A stretch of DNA of 64,000 nucleotides from Homalodisca vitripennis (GCF_021130785.1 NC_060211.1:30179001-30243000), one strand, 5' to 3'; counted from the stretch's first letter, positions 46,801 through 58,286 are shown. Notes: generated by a model not told the origin, from the sequence alone. Program-made: numbers and translations.

Positions 46801-49800
46801 TGTATGTACGTACAGTACAAGTCCATTAATTCAGCAACCTATAGTTTGGCACGCTTAGTAATATGGTACACCTTTTGCAAAAAGTAACATTTTCCTGAAC
46901 AAAGCAATAAATCTATTATTTAATACACAAGAATAGTTTTTCCGTTTGTGGTGGACACAACTATAAGAAAAATATTATTTAAAAAAGTACAATAATTTAT
47001 TAGTAAGGTTATCTGTTTATGTTTTTTGCAGTTGCGTAATGCTAATCAGATGTCATTTCTAGAAAAATGCAGCAACAGTACTGCAAGAATGTAAATGTAG
47101 AAAATACGAACTGCAAGCAAAATATTATTTACGATAGCACGTTAAGTCTACAATTAGGTTATCATTCTATGGTTTTTCAAACACGATGTACGGCAAAACA
47201 CATTGTAACAATCAGTAATAAGTGTACTGCCGATCAGCCAATAAACAATGACGTGGCAGATTTTCACATATTCGATTGTCTAAGATTTGGTGAATTCGGG
47301 ATTCAGCTTCGACACATTTCTAGTCCCTTCCATTGTAGATGTGTGATGGTTATTGCATAAAAAAGTAGTTAAGTAGCTGTATAACATAGTGCAAAGTTTA
47401 AATTTTATCTGCTATGGTTTAACCCTTTGCACACCATTAATAAATTCATTAACTTTCCTATAACACCAAGACAAGTAAAAACAATTTTGTCTCTTTAAGT
47501 TCAAAGCTAATTTTCATTATAACTAAATTATAAAAGCAAAAAAAGTATAAAACAGGGCATTTTACTTTAAATTAGCTTATATTTATTGATAAAAAAAGAA
47601 CTATTTACAAAACTGTTTATTTCAAATAAATTTTAATTTCATTGTAAAATGTAATTAAACTTAAAAGTTTAATTATATTTAACTATAAAACAAGATAAAT
47701 ATTTCTAACTAATTCTAAGAAAGAGCTTTGTCTGGTACACGGATGGCTCACTTATTAAGGGCAGAACCGGATATGGAGTGTTCAGTCAATCCCCTAGAAC
47801 TGCCCTTCGCGGCAGTTTTGGGACGGAACTGCTCCATATTCAAGTCGAAATCTATGTTATCCTGGCCTGTGCCAACCTAGGCCTCTCCAGAGGGTACCAA
47901 GGAAAGAACATCTACATAATGTCAGACAGTCAGGCAGCTCTTAAAGCTCTTGACTCCAACTGCATTTCATCTATCTTGTGTGGGAGTGCTTCGACACTCT
48001 GCAAGCTTGGATCACGCAACTTTGTACGTCTTGGTTGGGTACCGGGCCATACAGGCATAGATGGCAACGAACGCGACGACGAGCTTGCCAAAAGCGGAGC
48101 AAGCATGCCATACACTGGTCCAAAACCGAGTTGTGGTATAAGCAAGTCAGCTGCTTACCAAAGTATAAACAAATGGTCCAGGAAGACACACCGCTTGCGG
48201 TGGCAGAGTCACCAAGGACGAGCACTCGGCAAAAGACTGCTTACTGACTCTAGCTCCGGCTTCACCAGATGGCTGATGGGGCTGGGCAGGGATCAGGTTA
48301 AGCAAGTGATTGCCTTGATCACTGGACACGGCTACTTCAGGAAGCACCTAAACACTTTAGGTTTACGAAATGAGGACTCGGAGTGCAGGCTCTGCAATAA
48401 GTCTGAAGAGACTGCAAAACACATAATACTGGACTCGGAGCAAGGAGAAGGGCTCTTTTCGGTGATAAACAAACCCAGGCGACGAACCAGATGCTAGTAT
48501 CGGGGAAAAGCTTCTTAGCCTAATTAAGGGCACAAAGATAGGCTTACTCCTCTAACATCAAAGGGGCACACAATAAGCTCAGGTTGACGTGTGAGGATCT
48601 GTGAATCCACCCCAATATCCCAACACAAAAAATCTAACTAATCACAACACTACCACACAATGAAGAATAATAACGAGATACTTAGTAGATGCGCATTTGT
48701 AATAATCGAGAAAGCAGTAACACATGCAATGGTTATGTTTGGTTATGGCTCTGTAGGAGACATAGAACTGACGAGCTGGTGGTCAGAGTTAGACAAAGAG
48801 CACTCCCCTCCCCTGTCGCAGAGTGAAGGTTGTATATACATACTTCCTTAGTAACCGCGATAAGCACAGAGAGTGCATTGGGCATTTTGAAGGCCTTTTG
48901 TAAACTAAAAAAAACTGTCCAAGAGACATAATCTATCATTCTAATACATCCGTCTACAGCATGGAAGGGTTAAAAATAAAAAATATTAAGGTGTTTCCAG
49001 ACATTTAACACATCTTGTAGAACAACTTTATGATATAAAGCAGTTGGAACACTATGACAGGGAATTGTTCCCTATGTTACTGTGTCATGTACCTGTCCAG
49101 AAGTGCGGCCTGGGCTGAGACGTGTCAAAGCAGACGGCGGTGACCCAGAACTGAGTGCAGCCGTACAGCAGGAACACACACATGGTCAGCAGCATGAGCA
49201 GGTAACCCATGAAGTAGCGGTGGTTGCGGGCCCCGATACAGTTGCCCACCCACGGACAGTGGTGGTCAAACTTGGCTACGCACCGGTTACACAGAGAACA
49301 ATGCTTGGAGCGGATGGGCTTGCGCACCAGGCAGGAACTGCAGAACCACTGAGGCTCGAACCCTCCTCTCTCTGCTAGCTCGATTATTGTCTACAACAGA
49401 CCAATCAGTGTTCACTCAACGTTTCTAATTGCAAATTAGCTGGAGCAAATTCACGTGCTAGACTTGGCACTCTCTAAACCATCAAATTCCATATTCAGTT
49501 ATCTTAATTATAATTCCGCAAAATCCAACAAGTTCTGGTGCATATTTCAAACATCAACTATATGAAATTTATTTTTATTTATGAGCAGGAATCCATTGCT
49601 GCAAGTTACATTTATATAACTTAAGCGGTTTTCATGTAATGATAGCGTAATGTTGACTGACAGCTGTACCATCTTTACCAGTATAGATGAACGTCTATGC
49701 TGTCAGTCATCAGGTGGAGGGTTAACCTTTGACCAGTTGACACAGTAGCTGGACTGAATGTGTCTTACATACTAACTGGTAAGCAATAAGAGATAAGAGA

Positions 49801-52800
49801 TGACATGGCAAAACCAGTTATCGGTATTCCCAGGACTTCCTAATGGGCTTCAATCAGACAATACACCACCTAATAAATGCCATGTTAATCATGGTTGTTG
49901 ATATTTGTTGATTCTTGTAATAACTTGTTTTATGATTTTGTATCCTAAATTCTCTAAATAACTAATGAGTGAATCTTTTTATCTGCCTTACAATAACTTT
50001 AAATGTAATTTAAACTGTGGGGGTTTTATAAAACATTCAAACTTTAATTGGCCACCAAATTTGATAAAGTAACATTAGAGACCTCTTAGTTTTCGCCATT
50101 CTTCTTTTTATAATACCTTTAAAATTGCAAGGGGTTCCTATTTAAAAATTTTGACTTACCCCCAAAATACCCCATTTTGGGGAGGAGTCAAAAATGTTTA
50201 TACATAAAAAATCTCCTCCGTTGGTCATACAAACAACAACCCTTCAAAGTAAATCACTCCATCTCTCTATCCATAAAAAAACTTAATAGAGGAGGTGGGG
50301 GGGAATTTTAAGACACCGGTATCTATTACTCTTGTTTTTTTAACTTTGTGTAAGAATAAAATAAAATTAGCGAACATTTGCCATTAAAAACACAAACCAT
50401 TATCAATATAAACTGTATGCAAGTGACTCAACAGCAAAATTGATTTAAGTCACAAAGAAACCTAACCACTAGTCGTCCAGTGGCTTATAAATATATATTC
50501 CTTTTAAACTTTGTACCATTTTAACTGCACAGATCATATAAAAAGTAAAGCATCGTGTTGAACAATGGTAATGGTAATGTTAATTATTTTACCCTGAACT
50601 TTTGGTCCTGTGTAGTAGCTATTATGCCAGGATCCCCTCTCCAAGACTTCACAAAGAAGTGCCAGAGTAACAGAGAACTGGTCAGGAATAGTAGTGACTC
50701 TAGGAAGTCCACGGCAGGAGCCACCCATAACAACCATGTTACGTAGAACCAAAACTGGAAAACAAATATATTGTTCACTAAATATATCAATTACTTCTTC
50801 AGATTTTTAATTCAAGATATATTATTAGAAAACTTATGAACAGCTGAGTCAAAGGAAAATTTTCTTTAATTTTCAAACAATAATGGATGAAATAAAATAT
50901 CTATCATCCTCCTCTTATCCTACTGAAGTGGTGAAAACAGAACCAAGTTTTCAAAGGTGAAATTAGGCCATTTATTCGAGGTAGAATTGTTTAAAAGTTT
51001 CCACAATTATTATATATATATATATATATATTCAAGAAAAAATCTTGTTGAGGGGGAAATTTCTGTTTTGAAGTTGGCAGTGCTTCTGGTGAAAATCCTC
51101 CAAACAATCTCAAAAGTGGGTTTTCACAAGATTAATAAACACAGCCTCGTTTATTATCTCAGTTTTGGTCTCTATCCCAATGACTACTCTTTTGTTTCAA
51201 GGTTGAAAACTAAACATTAGGTTTTTTGCCATCACAATTTTTTTCCATGACCTGTTTGTTATCTTCATCAGTTGTTTCAATTATGTTAAATCTTAAAAAC
51301 TAAAAATCAATTACTACACAGTACCTGAAATGAGTTACAATAACAATAAAAAATCAATAAGGTGTTAATCATATTGTGTTCATTAAAAACCATTGAAACT
51401 AAACAAAAATACAAACTATGGTGGAAACGGTTGATTCATTGAGAATGTTGAATTTAGCTCCAGTTCACCTTCCTCATAGCGGAGCGGATGGAATCTGACG
51501 CTGTCACAGATTTGATCCCTGGAATTTGGAGTCACGTATGTCTGTGGAGATTCAAAAAAATTGGTGACGAAGAAGCTCGAATCCAACTCTTCGCATTGTT
51601 TTGACATCATAGACTACAAATATAGTAATCTAGGTGAAGAGGTATTCTCATTGTCTTATCAGGTGCACAGTTGTAAAAAGTCTGTGGAAGTGTCAAATTT
51701 CAGGCACTGCCTTAAAGAGGAAGGTAAACATTCACACAATAAAAAAAAAACTGAGTCTATAGAACATTTAAAAAATGTATTTATTTATAATTTTAACAAG
51801 CTAATCTGCCACATCTTAGTTTATCCAATCCAGTTTAATCAATAATTGATAGTAGTACCAGTTCGAAACTCTCAAAATTCAATTAAGATCCTAATAGTTT
51901 GATGAATGCGGTTGTGTTTCTTTAAATTTTGATTATCATATAAATATTGGAATTCTTAGCATCGCTTTTTTAATAGAAAGAAAATAATTGAAAGTGTACT
52001 TCAAACTACAGTGGCTAATAAACATCACCCAAAGCTTTAGGTTATACTTTTACTACTAAAAAGATGGAAATTTAGTAAAGGATGAAGTTAGATTTTTGCT
52101 GCAATTTGCTTTCTGATGAGATTACTTTTCCAAACTCCATTGAGATCAATGCAAACCTATAAAAATATTTCATTAAAAACTAATTTTATTTCATGTTGTT
52201 ACAGTAAGTAAAAAATTGGTTTTAGATGTTGATTCACCATAGTTTGATTACAAAGGATCTGGTACAGATAGATTTTGTATGTTCATAACATTATTAAACG
52301 TAATATCTAACTGGTGTGCTGCGATTTTACCTTAGTTGCTAAATAAACAGCCATTGGAAGAACATTCATGAGCCTATCATCAAAGACGTATCTGCCCGCA
52401 AAGTAGATTCCAATGTAGCCGATGACCAGTATGGCTATCTTTATTGGATAGGGCAGATCTGTCTGTAATGTGATTCCCACCGCATAGAACGCAAGGAAAG
52501 GTGTTCCCACCATGCACCAATAACGTATTCTCTGGAAAACACAGAACACACAAATATTTATCTGGATACTACTTAAACACAAATTTTAAACATGCTGTAA
52601 ATTACATTGGGTATTTAAAGGTTATGAAGTTATGGTAAAAGTGTACAATAATTATATACGTGGTTAACAAAAATCCAACATTTTCCCAAAATAATATTTT
52701 AATAATTTGAATAATATAAATAACATATACTTTGCAAAATTACAATCTAGTTTAAAAAATTTATTGAGTTATCAGATACAACAAGTATGGTCATATTAGA

Positions 52801-55800
52801 GCAGCCAAATCGAACTTACCAATAGATTAGCCTAGCACTGAGGCCATAACGTGACATTATGTCCATTACGACATTTAAAAGTTCTTTTGAAATTGTTTCA
52901 GTTATTCCAATGATATCACGTAAAAATATAAATTCTGTATTGTGGTAGTATTAGACGCAATGTATACATTTATTTACTTTCAAGAATTTGACATGCTTTT
53001 ACTTCATGTGGTATATTACCGGCCAAATACCAACTCAGAGCAGGTGTCATAATGTACAATGTAGACTTGTAAATGGGTTTAAAGTATTCTCTTTCTTAAT
53101 ACAGAAATATTTTTGGCTATTTTTATTGTTGCTGTTCTCTTAGGACAAGAGGCTTAGAAATTGCAGGCAATCCTATGAAGACCTTTGCGATGCTCCCAGA
53201 GGGATATTCTGGGTGAGTAAGCTTGGGGGTAGGGACCACCTCCTGTCGAGATCCATGAGGAAGAATTTAGGACACTAATCTCAAGTTACATCCCCTCGGA
53301 AGAAGGAGAAGCCAACTGAACCAGCCTAACCAGTCAAAGCAGGCAGGGGTGCCATACCCTTATGTCTAGGCTTCTTCTTCTATGGGGCGGCCTACTGCCA
53401 TGCACTTAAGCCTCAAGGGCTTTTTGCGCACCCCGGAAGCACACCATGAGGCCTGTCAGTCTATGATTTCAGCAGTTCCACAAACCGCCGAAAACAACCT
53501 ATCAGGTCCTCCTGGGGAAATTCTCTACCCTTGTCCAAACTACCAAAGATGGCATACCGCTCCCTTGCTATTGTAGGACAATCAAAGAACAAGTGTTCGG
53601 CAGTTTCATCCTGCTCATCACACATTCTACAGAGCAGATCCTCCTGAAGGATGCAGACTCTGTGAAGATGCTTCCTCAGGTGACCATGTTCCGTGATCAG
53701 ACCTATAACCCGAGAAGACATTGATCTATTTAGTGAGAGAAGGTCCGACGCCACTCTGGAGGAAGGTGACTGTAGTACCATTCTGCTCAATCTCATGCCC
53801 GGATGCAACCTCCACCTTCTCTCATGTTCAGCGCGAACCCATTTCAAGACAGCCCCAAAGGATTCACACCTTGGAACACCGCAGAACGGTTGAGGGCCCA
53901 TCATAATTGACGCTAAGCCCCGGTTGGCCAGGGCATCAGCTCTTTCATTCCCAGGGATCCCCCCATGACCAGGAACCCATATGTCTAGGCTACCAAGAAC
54001 CTTTGACTCTTAAGGAACGAACCCTACCAACTCCAACAGTCATCTTTCACAGTAAATTAGACCTATAAAATTACCCTTACATCCCAGAATCTCGACATTT
54101 GCGGTTAGTGATGTGCCACTCCATAAGGTTGTCCAGATTTAAGTGATACATCTGTATTCTGAATATTTATAAACTTAACTTCCTTACAATAAAAAGATAG
54201 TCAAAGGAGGAATAAATCATTCAGAATTTCTTTACTCCTATAAAGTATGCATTATAAAAATGCAACTTTTAGTATTTCAGGAATTAATCAAATAATAAAC
54301 TGTAATTTGGTTTTGAAGCTATACAACATTTTGTACAAAGTACTAAGACTGCAGGATACCGATACTAAATGAGCAATTCAAGTTGCTTAAGGCCTAACCT
54401 CTGAGCCACTACTGGGGTTCTACTATTTTTGGCTGTATCCAGACTGGAAAAATCTCATACATAGTAACATGAGAATGTGTTGGTAATAATACTACTGTAT
54501 AATACGTATCTAATGTTAATATAATTACCTTATCACTAGTAAATCGCCTACAGATGTTCTGATGCTTGTTTACACCAGAATGTTCAACAACCTTCTCCAG
54601 AACCTTTTTACCGACCCACGATGATGCTTTGGGAGAATTAAGTAACGAAAATGGAGTTTCTCCCTGAAAAGTGAAAAAGCGATTTTTTAAATATTGCTCA
54701 CAGCTAAACTGACACAACGCTAGGAACTGGTGTCACATGTCACAGACAAACCTGAGCGTTGGCAATATCGAGACTGGCGCCGTGCAAGACTAGAGTGGAG
54801 ACTGCTGTGTGGTTCTTGGAAAGAATGGCCCAGTGTAAAGCAGTGTTCTGTTGGTACTTGTCCTGTATCGTTGTTGAGGCACCAAACGTTAGAAGTAACC
54901 TTGTAGGGTCTAAACTGAAATCAAATAACCAAAAGACATAATTAATTTAGGTTAATCATTATTACAGTCTTAACCCTTTTAGTGCTATAGCGTTCCTGTT
55001 GACCCTTTTAGTGCTATAGCGTTCCCATTAACCCTTTAAATGTGACTTGGCAATTCAGGCTAAAAGTTCGGAAAAAGCTGTTACCAATTCTTTGTATTTT
55101 GTTTAATACGCCGTAGTTGTGTAAATTTACTGGCCACTAGAAACCATTTCCTGCTCACATTTTGAAAATACCCAGGGAAACCATACTCAGGTTGGACGAA
55201 ACCAAACCCAAGTTGGACTATCAACAGTGTAAATGAAAGCATACCCAGGTTGGAGTATCAACAGTGTAAGTGAAACCACAAGCAGGTTGGACTATCAACA
55301 GTGTAAGTTAAACCATACCCAGGTTGGACTATCAACAGTGTAAGTGAAACCATACCCAGGTTGGACTATTAACAGTGTAAGTGAAACCATACGCAGGTTG
55401 GACTATTAACAGTGTAAGTGAAACCATAACCAGGTTGGACTATTAACAGTGTAAGTGAAACCATATCCAGGTTGGACTATTAACAGTGTAAGTGAAACCA
55501 TAACCAGGTTGGACTATCAGCAGTCTGTGTAAAAACTTAACATTGGTTGAAGCTGTGCTTAGGAAGTGGAAATTACCTTGTACAAACCCAGTTTTCTTTT
55601 AGATGTTTAACAAAAACAAGAGGGTTTTTCAACTTTCACGCCTTACTGATCTATCACTACATACAACACAATCACTTGATGACTTTTTTTCATTTTACAT
55701 CATAAAATGAAGCTTAGTTCACCTTGTGTTTGTACATATAAGCAAACAATTTAAACAGGATACCTAATTTTGATATTTTCCATTACAAATAAAACACAAA

Positions 55801-57679
55801 CAAGGACATGTGGCGTAAAGTAATTGTTCGTGCCATTTATTGGGATATTCGTCAACTACATAAGCACTAACTAATTCATTTTCAAAAACTGTTATTTTGT
55901 TATAATGTTTACAAAAGTAGCCACAAAAGTTGTATTCTAGTTTAAGCAATTTAAATGTCAATACAGACACATTAATGAAAGATCTAAAAACATTATTAAA
56001 ATCTGCAATAACTGACTTAATCTACAACTATCGAGAGAATATTACCTATGGACCTTGTGAGCACTCCACATGATGGGTGTCATGCCGTTGCGGTCCTGCA
56101 TGTTGGGGTTGACACCCTTGGCGACGAGGTATGCCACGATAGCCGTATGTCCGAACTGTGCAGCTAGGTGTATACATGAGCAACCCTCTCCGTCCCGTAG
56201 TGAGGGGTCAGCTCCGTATTGCATCAGCAACGTCACACTACCAACATGGCCTTGCCTGCGGTCACAATGATTCTACTTTAGCCTCACTGTAATGTACGAT
56301 TTACTTTGGTAAAACCTAACAGAGGTGATTTTCCAGAAAGCTATGATCTAACAAAATAAACAGTACCACATAATTGGCGCAAATTTTCTCCTATTCCTAA
56401 TGCAATACCATGAATTCTTAGGTACTTAAACCGTTTCTATTACACACAACCATTTTTACATTGTCTTCTCTATCAACCTAAACTCAACACAATTTTAGGA
56501 AAATACTTTGCCAAGAACTCTGTATTAAACTAGATAATATTTAAGAGTAAAACTTCACCACTTAAGATATTAAACCGTGTTTGGAAGAACTTGAAGTTAT
56601 GCAAGGAGATTTCGAGTCATTACACAAAATATATAAAAGAACAGAAAGAGTTTTGAAACACAGCATTCCCAATTAGTACAAAAGTTCACATATCCGTTGA
56701 AAATATCAAGATTTATTCTGAACAAATTAAGAATACAAACTCCACATTTAACCTCAGATTATCACATCGTAAGTCCAGAGCTGCCATGGCTATCTATAAC
56801 AACCCTTTTCAAATTGTCTGGTTAACTTTTAAGAGAATGTCTTTTTACAACTTATTTCATATTTTCATCAACAGTGTTGTCATCTCAGTGAAGTGCAAAA
56901 ACGTCAATATTTTAAGGGAAGCATTAATAAAAGACCAAGTTACAGAGATAATAGAAAACTTAAAGATTACCACAATAGGCATGATGTTGCATTAGGATAC
57001 AACAACACAATAGTATCTTCTTCACAGTGACAACACTTAAACAACCCTTCAAATTGGCATCAGCTTAAAAATATAAACCAATTAGTCTGAAATACTTGGT
57101 TACCAGCACTATCACACAAGTGTTCTGTATGGCTAAAGGTTAACACTGGAACACTAAACACAACGTGTTCTGTACGGCTAAAGGTTAACACTGAACACTA
57201 AACACAATTGTCATCCATTTGATCACATCTATGCTGGTCCATAGCACACAAGTAACTGACAACCAATCTAAATTAATAGTAATTTGATGCCAAATTGAAA
57301 AATCTACTAGTCCAGTGAATCTTACACAATTTATTACATTACATGTTTCATTTTGAAAAGCAAAACTTTTAAGGTGAGATGAATGTTTGCAAAGGAATCG
57401 CACTTTGGAAAGAAATCACCCATCTCAATCACACTATTTAAGTAATTTTGCTTAGTTTAACCTGTATTTATGACTGTACCTGGTAGCCCAGTGAAGAGGT
57501 GTGGCCAGCAACTCCCCACCGACAGCGTCTACTACAGCACCCTTGGACACATAATACCGTATGATATCCAGCCGATTGTTGATGGCAGCCCAATGCAGAA
57601 GAGTCACGGTTTCACTGTCTGGCTGGTTCACATCGTATCCAGCCTCTACGAGTTGACGGCATCGTTCCAGCGAACCGTA
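43811..57679 (-). CDS. ZDHHC17: Palmitoyltransferase ZDHHC17/Hip14, ten exons, 5' end missing
   Basis: Minus-strand exons, first to last: 57679-57480, 56255-56046, 54914-54752, 54663-54529, 52531-52331, 50754-50593, 49390-49093, 46652-46528, 45855-45674, 43880-43811. Phases agree throughout and give 581 codons plus stop, against about 632 in the human protein. The product is a Golgi/vesicle multipass S-acyltransferase: N-terminal ankyrin repeats recruit substrates, and a DHHC cysteine-rich domain carries out acyl transfer. Visible: ankyrin blocks ([38 protein letters not shown]), about six membrane segments, CSSCLVRKP...KHC...[14 protein letters not shown] (TTxE motif) and a C-terminal QYV. 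About 65 N-terminal residues are absent, and that exon probably lies beyond 64000. All key residues are intact. Confidence 0.95.
43952..44844. mobile_element. piggyBac-like element with GGCCAG hairpins
   Basis: TTAA on both sides (43948-43951 and 44845-44848) and inverted ends CCCTTTGCACTC and CCCTATGCACTC. Both ends contain repeated palindromes of the type TGGCCAGTA-n-AGCTGGCCATA. There is no transposase. It is in the last ZDHHC17 intron, 71 bases upstream of the final exon. Confidence 0.75.
44897..45240 (+). repeat. Repeat, uninterrupted relative of 53126-54070
   Basis: Aligns with 53126-53370 plus 53980-54070 (shared CTCTTAGGACAA, ATGAGGAAGAATTTA, CTAG and CAACCTTTTGACTCTTA-like blocks). 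It lacks the LINE found in the other copy. Its first part also recurs inverted at 45368-45510. Confidence 0.7.
45368..45510 (-). repeat. Inverted partial copy of 44897-45100
   Basis: Reads on the minus strand as CTCTTAGAACAAGAATCTTA then TCCAGAGTGACAGGATATTC, matching the start of the neighbouring repeat. The two could pair as a hairpin. Confidence 0.6.
45674..45855 (-). CDS. ZDHHC17: ZDHHC17 exon with TTxE motif
   Basis: Encodes [20 protein letters not shown], where TTNE is the conserved TTxE motif of DHHC enzymes. After it comes [20 protein letters not shown] and a conserved cysteine-containing tail [10 protein letters not shown]. Starts after TTTCAG and leaves in phase 2 at GTAGGA. Confidence 0.93.
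46528..46652 (-). CDS. ZDHHC17: ZDHHC17 exon with a late membrane segment
   Basis: After AATTTCAG, encodes [20 protein letters not shown] then [20 protein letters not shown] and YQ, a hydrophobic transmembrane segment after the DHHC domain. A second internal acceptor (TGCCCAG) exists, but the upstream one keeps phase with the DHHC exon. Confidence 0.88.
47423..48969. mobile_element. TTAA element carrying a LINE fragment
   Basis: TTAA at 47419-47422 and 48970-48973 flanks ends CCCTTTGCACACC and, on the other strand, CCCTTCCATGCTG. The left 270 bases and the right 340 bases are the reverse complement of 40135-40387 and 39041-39410. In this copy the middle is occupied by the LINE fragment at 47718-48630. 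Confidence 0.65.
47718..48630 (+). pseudogene. LINE RNase H domain with intact catalytic residues
   Basis: An open plus-strand frame (to TAG at 48495) encodes an RNase H: FVWYTDGS (Asp), [10 protein letters not shown] (Glu), [11 protein letters not shown] (Asp), [20 protein letters not shown] (Asp). A zinc-knuckle-like [20 protein letters not shown] follows, its last Cys lost. This arrangement is typical of I-clade LINEs. The reverse transcriptase is missing, so it is a 5'-truncated copy. Confidence 0.85.
49093..49390 (-). CDS. ZDHHC17: ZDHHC17 catalytic DHHC exon
   Basis: Encodes [16 protein letters not shown] and the cysteine-rich domain: [32 protein letters not shown] (catalytic Cys in DHHC) and [10 protein letters not shown], then a hydrophobic membrane segment [19 protein letters not shown]. 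All zinc-binding Cys/His residues of the family are present. Borders: TTGTAG acceptor and GTACAT donor, phase 1. The base composition is clearly more GC-rich than the introns. Confidence 0.96.
50593..50754 (-). CDS. ZDHHC17: ZDHHC17 exon before the DHHC domain
   Basis: Encodes [20 protein letters not shown] and [18 protein letters not shown], two hydrophobic segments, then the conserved DPGII motif that precedes the cysteine-rich domain. Starts after TTTCCAG and ends at AGG-GTAAAA. The end may be off by one base. Confidence 0.92.
51430..51680 (-). repeat. Third copy of the 7735-8020 repeat
   Basis: Shares TTTAGCTCCAGTTCACCTTC, TGACGCTGTCACAGA and AATCTAGGTGAAGAGGTATT with 13595-13915, in the same orientation as that copy. 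Confidence 0.65.
52331..52531 (-). CDS. ZDHHC17: ZDHHC17 exon with first membrane segments
   Basis: Encodes [20 protein letters not shown], then [20 protein letters not shown] and [18 protein letters not shown], matching the family's first two membrane spans and the LPLGIYLATK block. It is exactly 67 codons in phase 0. Confidence 0.92.
53126..54070. repeat. Repeat interrupted by a LINE insertion
   Basis: 53126-53370 and 53980-54070 are two halves of the same repeat as 44897-45240. The sequence TATGTCTAGGCT occurs at both edges of the LINE, which fits a 12-bp target-site duplication. Confidence 0.7.
53371..53979 (-). pseudogene. LINE RNase H tail with target duplication
   Basis: Minus strand: [20 protein letters not shown], then [18 protein letters not shown] (intact Cys/His knuckle), [14 protein letters not shown] and [12 protein letters not shown] with a stop at 53461. 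The 3' end is GCCGCCCCATAGAAGAAGAAG. It is 5'-truncated and flanked by TATGTCTAGGCT. Same family as 27720-28692. Confidence 0.85.
54529..54663 (-). CDS. ZDHHC17: ZDHHC17 linker exon after the ankyrin repeats
   Basis: Encodes [20 protein letters not shown] and the charged helix [10 protein letters not shown], ending RRFTSDK before the first membrane span. It corresponds to the family segment KGESALDLA...WM...ADKEFRQK. It is 45 codons in phase 0. Confidence 0.9.
54752..54914 (-). CDS. ZDHHC17: ZDHHC17 ankyrin exon
   Basis: Encodes [20 protein letters not shown], then [20 protein letters not shown] and [12 protein letters not shown], one and a half ankyrin repeats. Acceptor TTTCAG, donor GTTTGT. 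Phases match both neighbours. Confidence 0.93.
54970..55060. repeat. Three TTAACCCTTTTAGTGC-type ends in tandem
   Basis: TTAACCCTTTTAGTGCTATA starts at 54970, recurs with TTGA at 54999 and in a diverged form at 55028, spacing 29 bases. It resembles multiplied left ends of a TTAA element like that at 8439. The matching right end was not found. Confidence 0.5.
55181..55530. repeat. Minisatellite, 37-bp unit, about 9.5 copies
   Basis: The unit contains CCCAGGTTGGACTATCAACA and GTGTAAGTGAAACCATA. Copies differ mainly at the CATACCC position and at TATCAAC/TATTAAC. It lies in a ZDHHC17 intron between the ankyrin exons at 54752 and 56046. Confidence 0.95.
56046..56255 (-). CDS. ZDHHC17: ZDHHC17 ankyrin exon
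   Basis: Encodes [40 protein letters not shown] and [20 protein letters not shown], then [11 protein letters not shown]. These are two ankyrin repeats including the [10 protein letters not shown] block almost invariant in Hip14 proteins. Confidence 0.95.
57118..57205. repeat. Short tandem duplication, about 50-bp unit
   Basis: GTGTTCTGTATGGCTAAAGG followed by TTAACACTGGAACACTAAAC occurs twice in a row with small differences. Confidence 0.7.
57480..57679 (-). CDS. ZDHHC17: ZDHHC17 first visible ankyrin exon
   Basis: Starts after TTGACAG and encodes [40 protein letters not shown], then [20 protein letters not shown] and PLHWATR. It corresponds to human residues from about 69. The preceding exon, which should encode a segment like WDIVKATQ, was not found on either side up to 64000. 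Confidence 0.95.
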
Positions 57680-57852
57680 CTGTCAACCCAAGGTAAAAGT
57701 AGTCTTAAGTATTGACATGCAATATTTGGTTTTCTTCACAATTACAATTAATGGCTTTGATAGTTTGTTTTCATAACAAAATCATAATCAAACTGTTTAT
57801 TGTCAGAAAACATAAGTGTATAACTTCATCAAGTATAAAAGCAATTTAATAC

Positions 57853-57903
57853 ACACACACACACTCACACACACACACACACACACACATGCATGCACGC
57901 ACG

Positions 57904-57942
<39 letters not shown>
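57853..57942. repeat. (CA)n microsatellite with CG-rich centre
   Basis: About 90 bases of CA repeats interrupted by GCACGCACGCACGCGCGC, in a ZDHHC17 intron. Confidence 0.95.
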
Positions 57943-57943
<1 letters not shown>

Positions 57944-58286
57944 AATGAATATTTGTCAGTATGTCCTTTTATAGAATCGTTAACTATTTGAACAGTTATT
58001 ATGAAAATTTTTATGTATATGTATTTTTTCACGGACGTTTATATTCTATGCCCATTGATGTAACTCGCCATCAGGCGGTGCTGCAAAAGATAAAAGTTTA
58101 AAAGCGCCTGCACATTATAAACTGCAATTACGAGAAAGTTACGTATATTAAATAGCTAAACAATATTCAAAGGCGCTAAGTTATGATGTATATTTGTCTT
58201 TAAAATAAATTTCTGGTTGAACCTAAAGCTTGAGTGTTGGACCACTTTATAATGAAATACATGTATGTGTGCAATGGCTATAAAAA

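Noticed and set aside
49082..49378. A 98-codon plus-strand frame
   Set aside because: Antisense shadow of the GC-rich DHHC exon of ZDHHC17.
57853..57942. CRISPR-like or regulatory array
   Set aside because: It is a simple CA/CG microsatellite, and the sequence is eukaryotic.
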